A program made the translations under genes and the position numbers. DNA of 64,000 bases from CAZBWP01 sp964630265 (lineage in GTDB: Bacteria > Pseudomonadota > Alphaproteobacteria > Rhodospirillales > Defluviicoccaceae): NCBI GenBank assembly GCA_964630265.1, contig CAZVRW010000007.1, positions 12,043-76,042 of the forward strand, read 5' to 3'. The notes under the pieces were generated by a model. That model made no database searches, was not told where the DNA came from, and saw nothing but the letters and a program-made list of their open reading frames with translations. The first letter of the stretch is position 1, and each line of letters starts with the position of its first letter. Positions 63,810 through 64,000 of this stretch are shown here, piece by piece.

Positions 63810-64000
63810 GGCCGGCGGGCGCGGCGGGCATGGAGCGCACGAAAAGCAACGCCACGTGCGGGGTCCGGTGCAGTTTTTGCACGTTTCGGCCACGTTTCGT
63901 ACAGGCTAAGTGTTTGAGTCTTTCTGTAAGCGATTGAAAACGTTGGGTCGGCACGCGCCGCGCGTGTGAAACTGTCGGAAAAAGTAGGAAAATGTAGGAT
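63810..64000. promoter_or_regulatory. AT-richer leader of an off-window gene, with iterons
   Basis: 191 bp after the SDR gene with no gene and visibly more A/T than its surroundings. It holds an inverted repeat GTGCA-N5-TGCAC (63868-63882), ACGTTTCG twice near 63880-63900, and at the very end 10-bp iterons: GTCGGAAAAA (63974-63983), GTAGGAAAAT (63984-63993) and GTAGGAT (63994-64000, cut). One-helical-turn spacing suggests a transcription factor binding region for a gene beyond the window. Confidence 0.45.

Overview
The window is a very GC-rich chromosomal stretch in which nearly every antisense frame stays open. Gene content and order point to an alphaproteobacterium, most likely of the Rhodospirillales: lspA followed by a DUF3035 (BamF) lipoprotein and an M16 peptidase pair; a deacetylase, xseB, ispA, dxs and tlyA in a row; zur-znuCB divergent from znuA; and cbpM with a cbpA-type J protein. 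No rRNA, tRNA, CRISPR, intact insertion sequence or prophage was seen. Three runs of exactly 100 N (991-1090, 33884-33983, 39652-39751) are scaffold gaps. They break a YeeE/YedE transporter gene, modA and the His-rich loop of znuA.

Layout. 1-5.8 kb: partial YeeE/YedE transporter, DUF302 protein, rmuC, a secreted DUF4139 protein and two small proteins. 5.9-10.1 kb: hemerythrin, YjbQ, and a four-gene quinol:fumarate reductase operon (frdABCD) of the E. coli type with overlapping stop/start codons. 10.3-15.5 kb: recQ, a MATE pump, an orphan recombinase-like N-terminal domain, MaoC and DUF169 proteins, then a remnant of a VapC toxin gene. 15.7-23.6 kb: ribF-ileS-lspA-bamF and two M16 peptidases. 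24.2-31.6 kb: a complete seven-gene V/A-type ATPase operon in the order B-D-I-K-E-DUF2764-A. 31.6-34.6 kb: modE-modABC. 34.7-39 kb: an RND efflux pair. 39-42.5 kb: zinc uptake (znuA, zur, znuC, znuB) with a recognisable Zur box. 42.6-46.9 kb: a second RND pair. 47.2-52.1 kb: deacetylase, xseB, ispA, dxs and tlyA (isoprenoid precursor supply). 52.1-56 kb: DUF4149, two tandem lytic transglycosylases, aroC and fabI. 56.2-63.8 kb: YihY protein, cbpM-cbpA, pdxH, a CDF metal exporter, a kinase/P-loop fusion, a universal stress protein and an SDR. The last 190 bp are AT-richer and carry 10-bp iterons cut by the window end.

Together the genes suggest a respiratory bacterium that can reduce fumarate when electron acceptors are scarce and that has a second rotary ATPase of the type found with DUF2764. 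It takes up molybdate and zinc under dedicated regulators. The main unexplained pattern is the number of short (12-27 bp) tandem duplications. Several include stop codons, a start codon or a ribosome binding site, and two of the three assembly gaps lie against such arrays. I found no clearly new multi-gene system. The best candidates for follow-up are the permuted V/A-ATPase operon, the fumarate reductase operon with its upstream dyad, and the tandem-duplication landscape.
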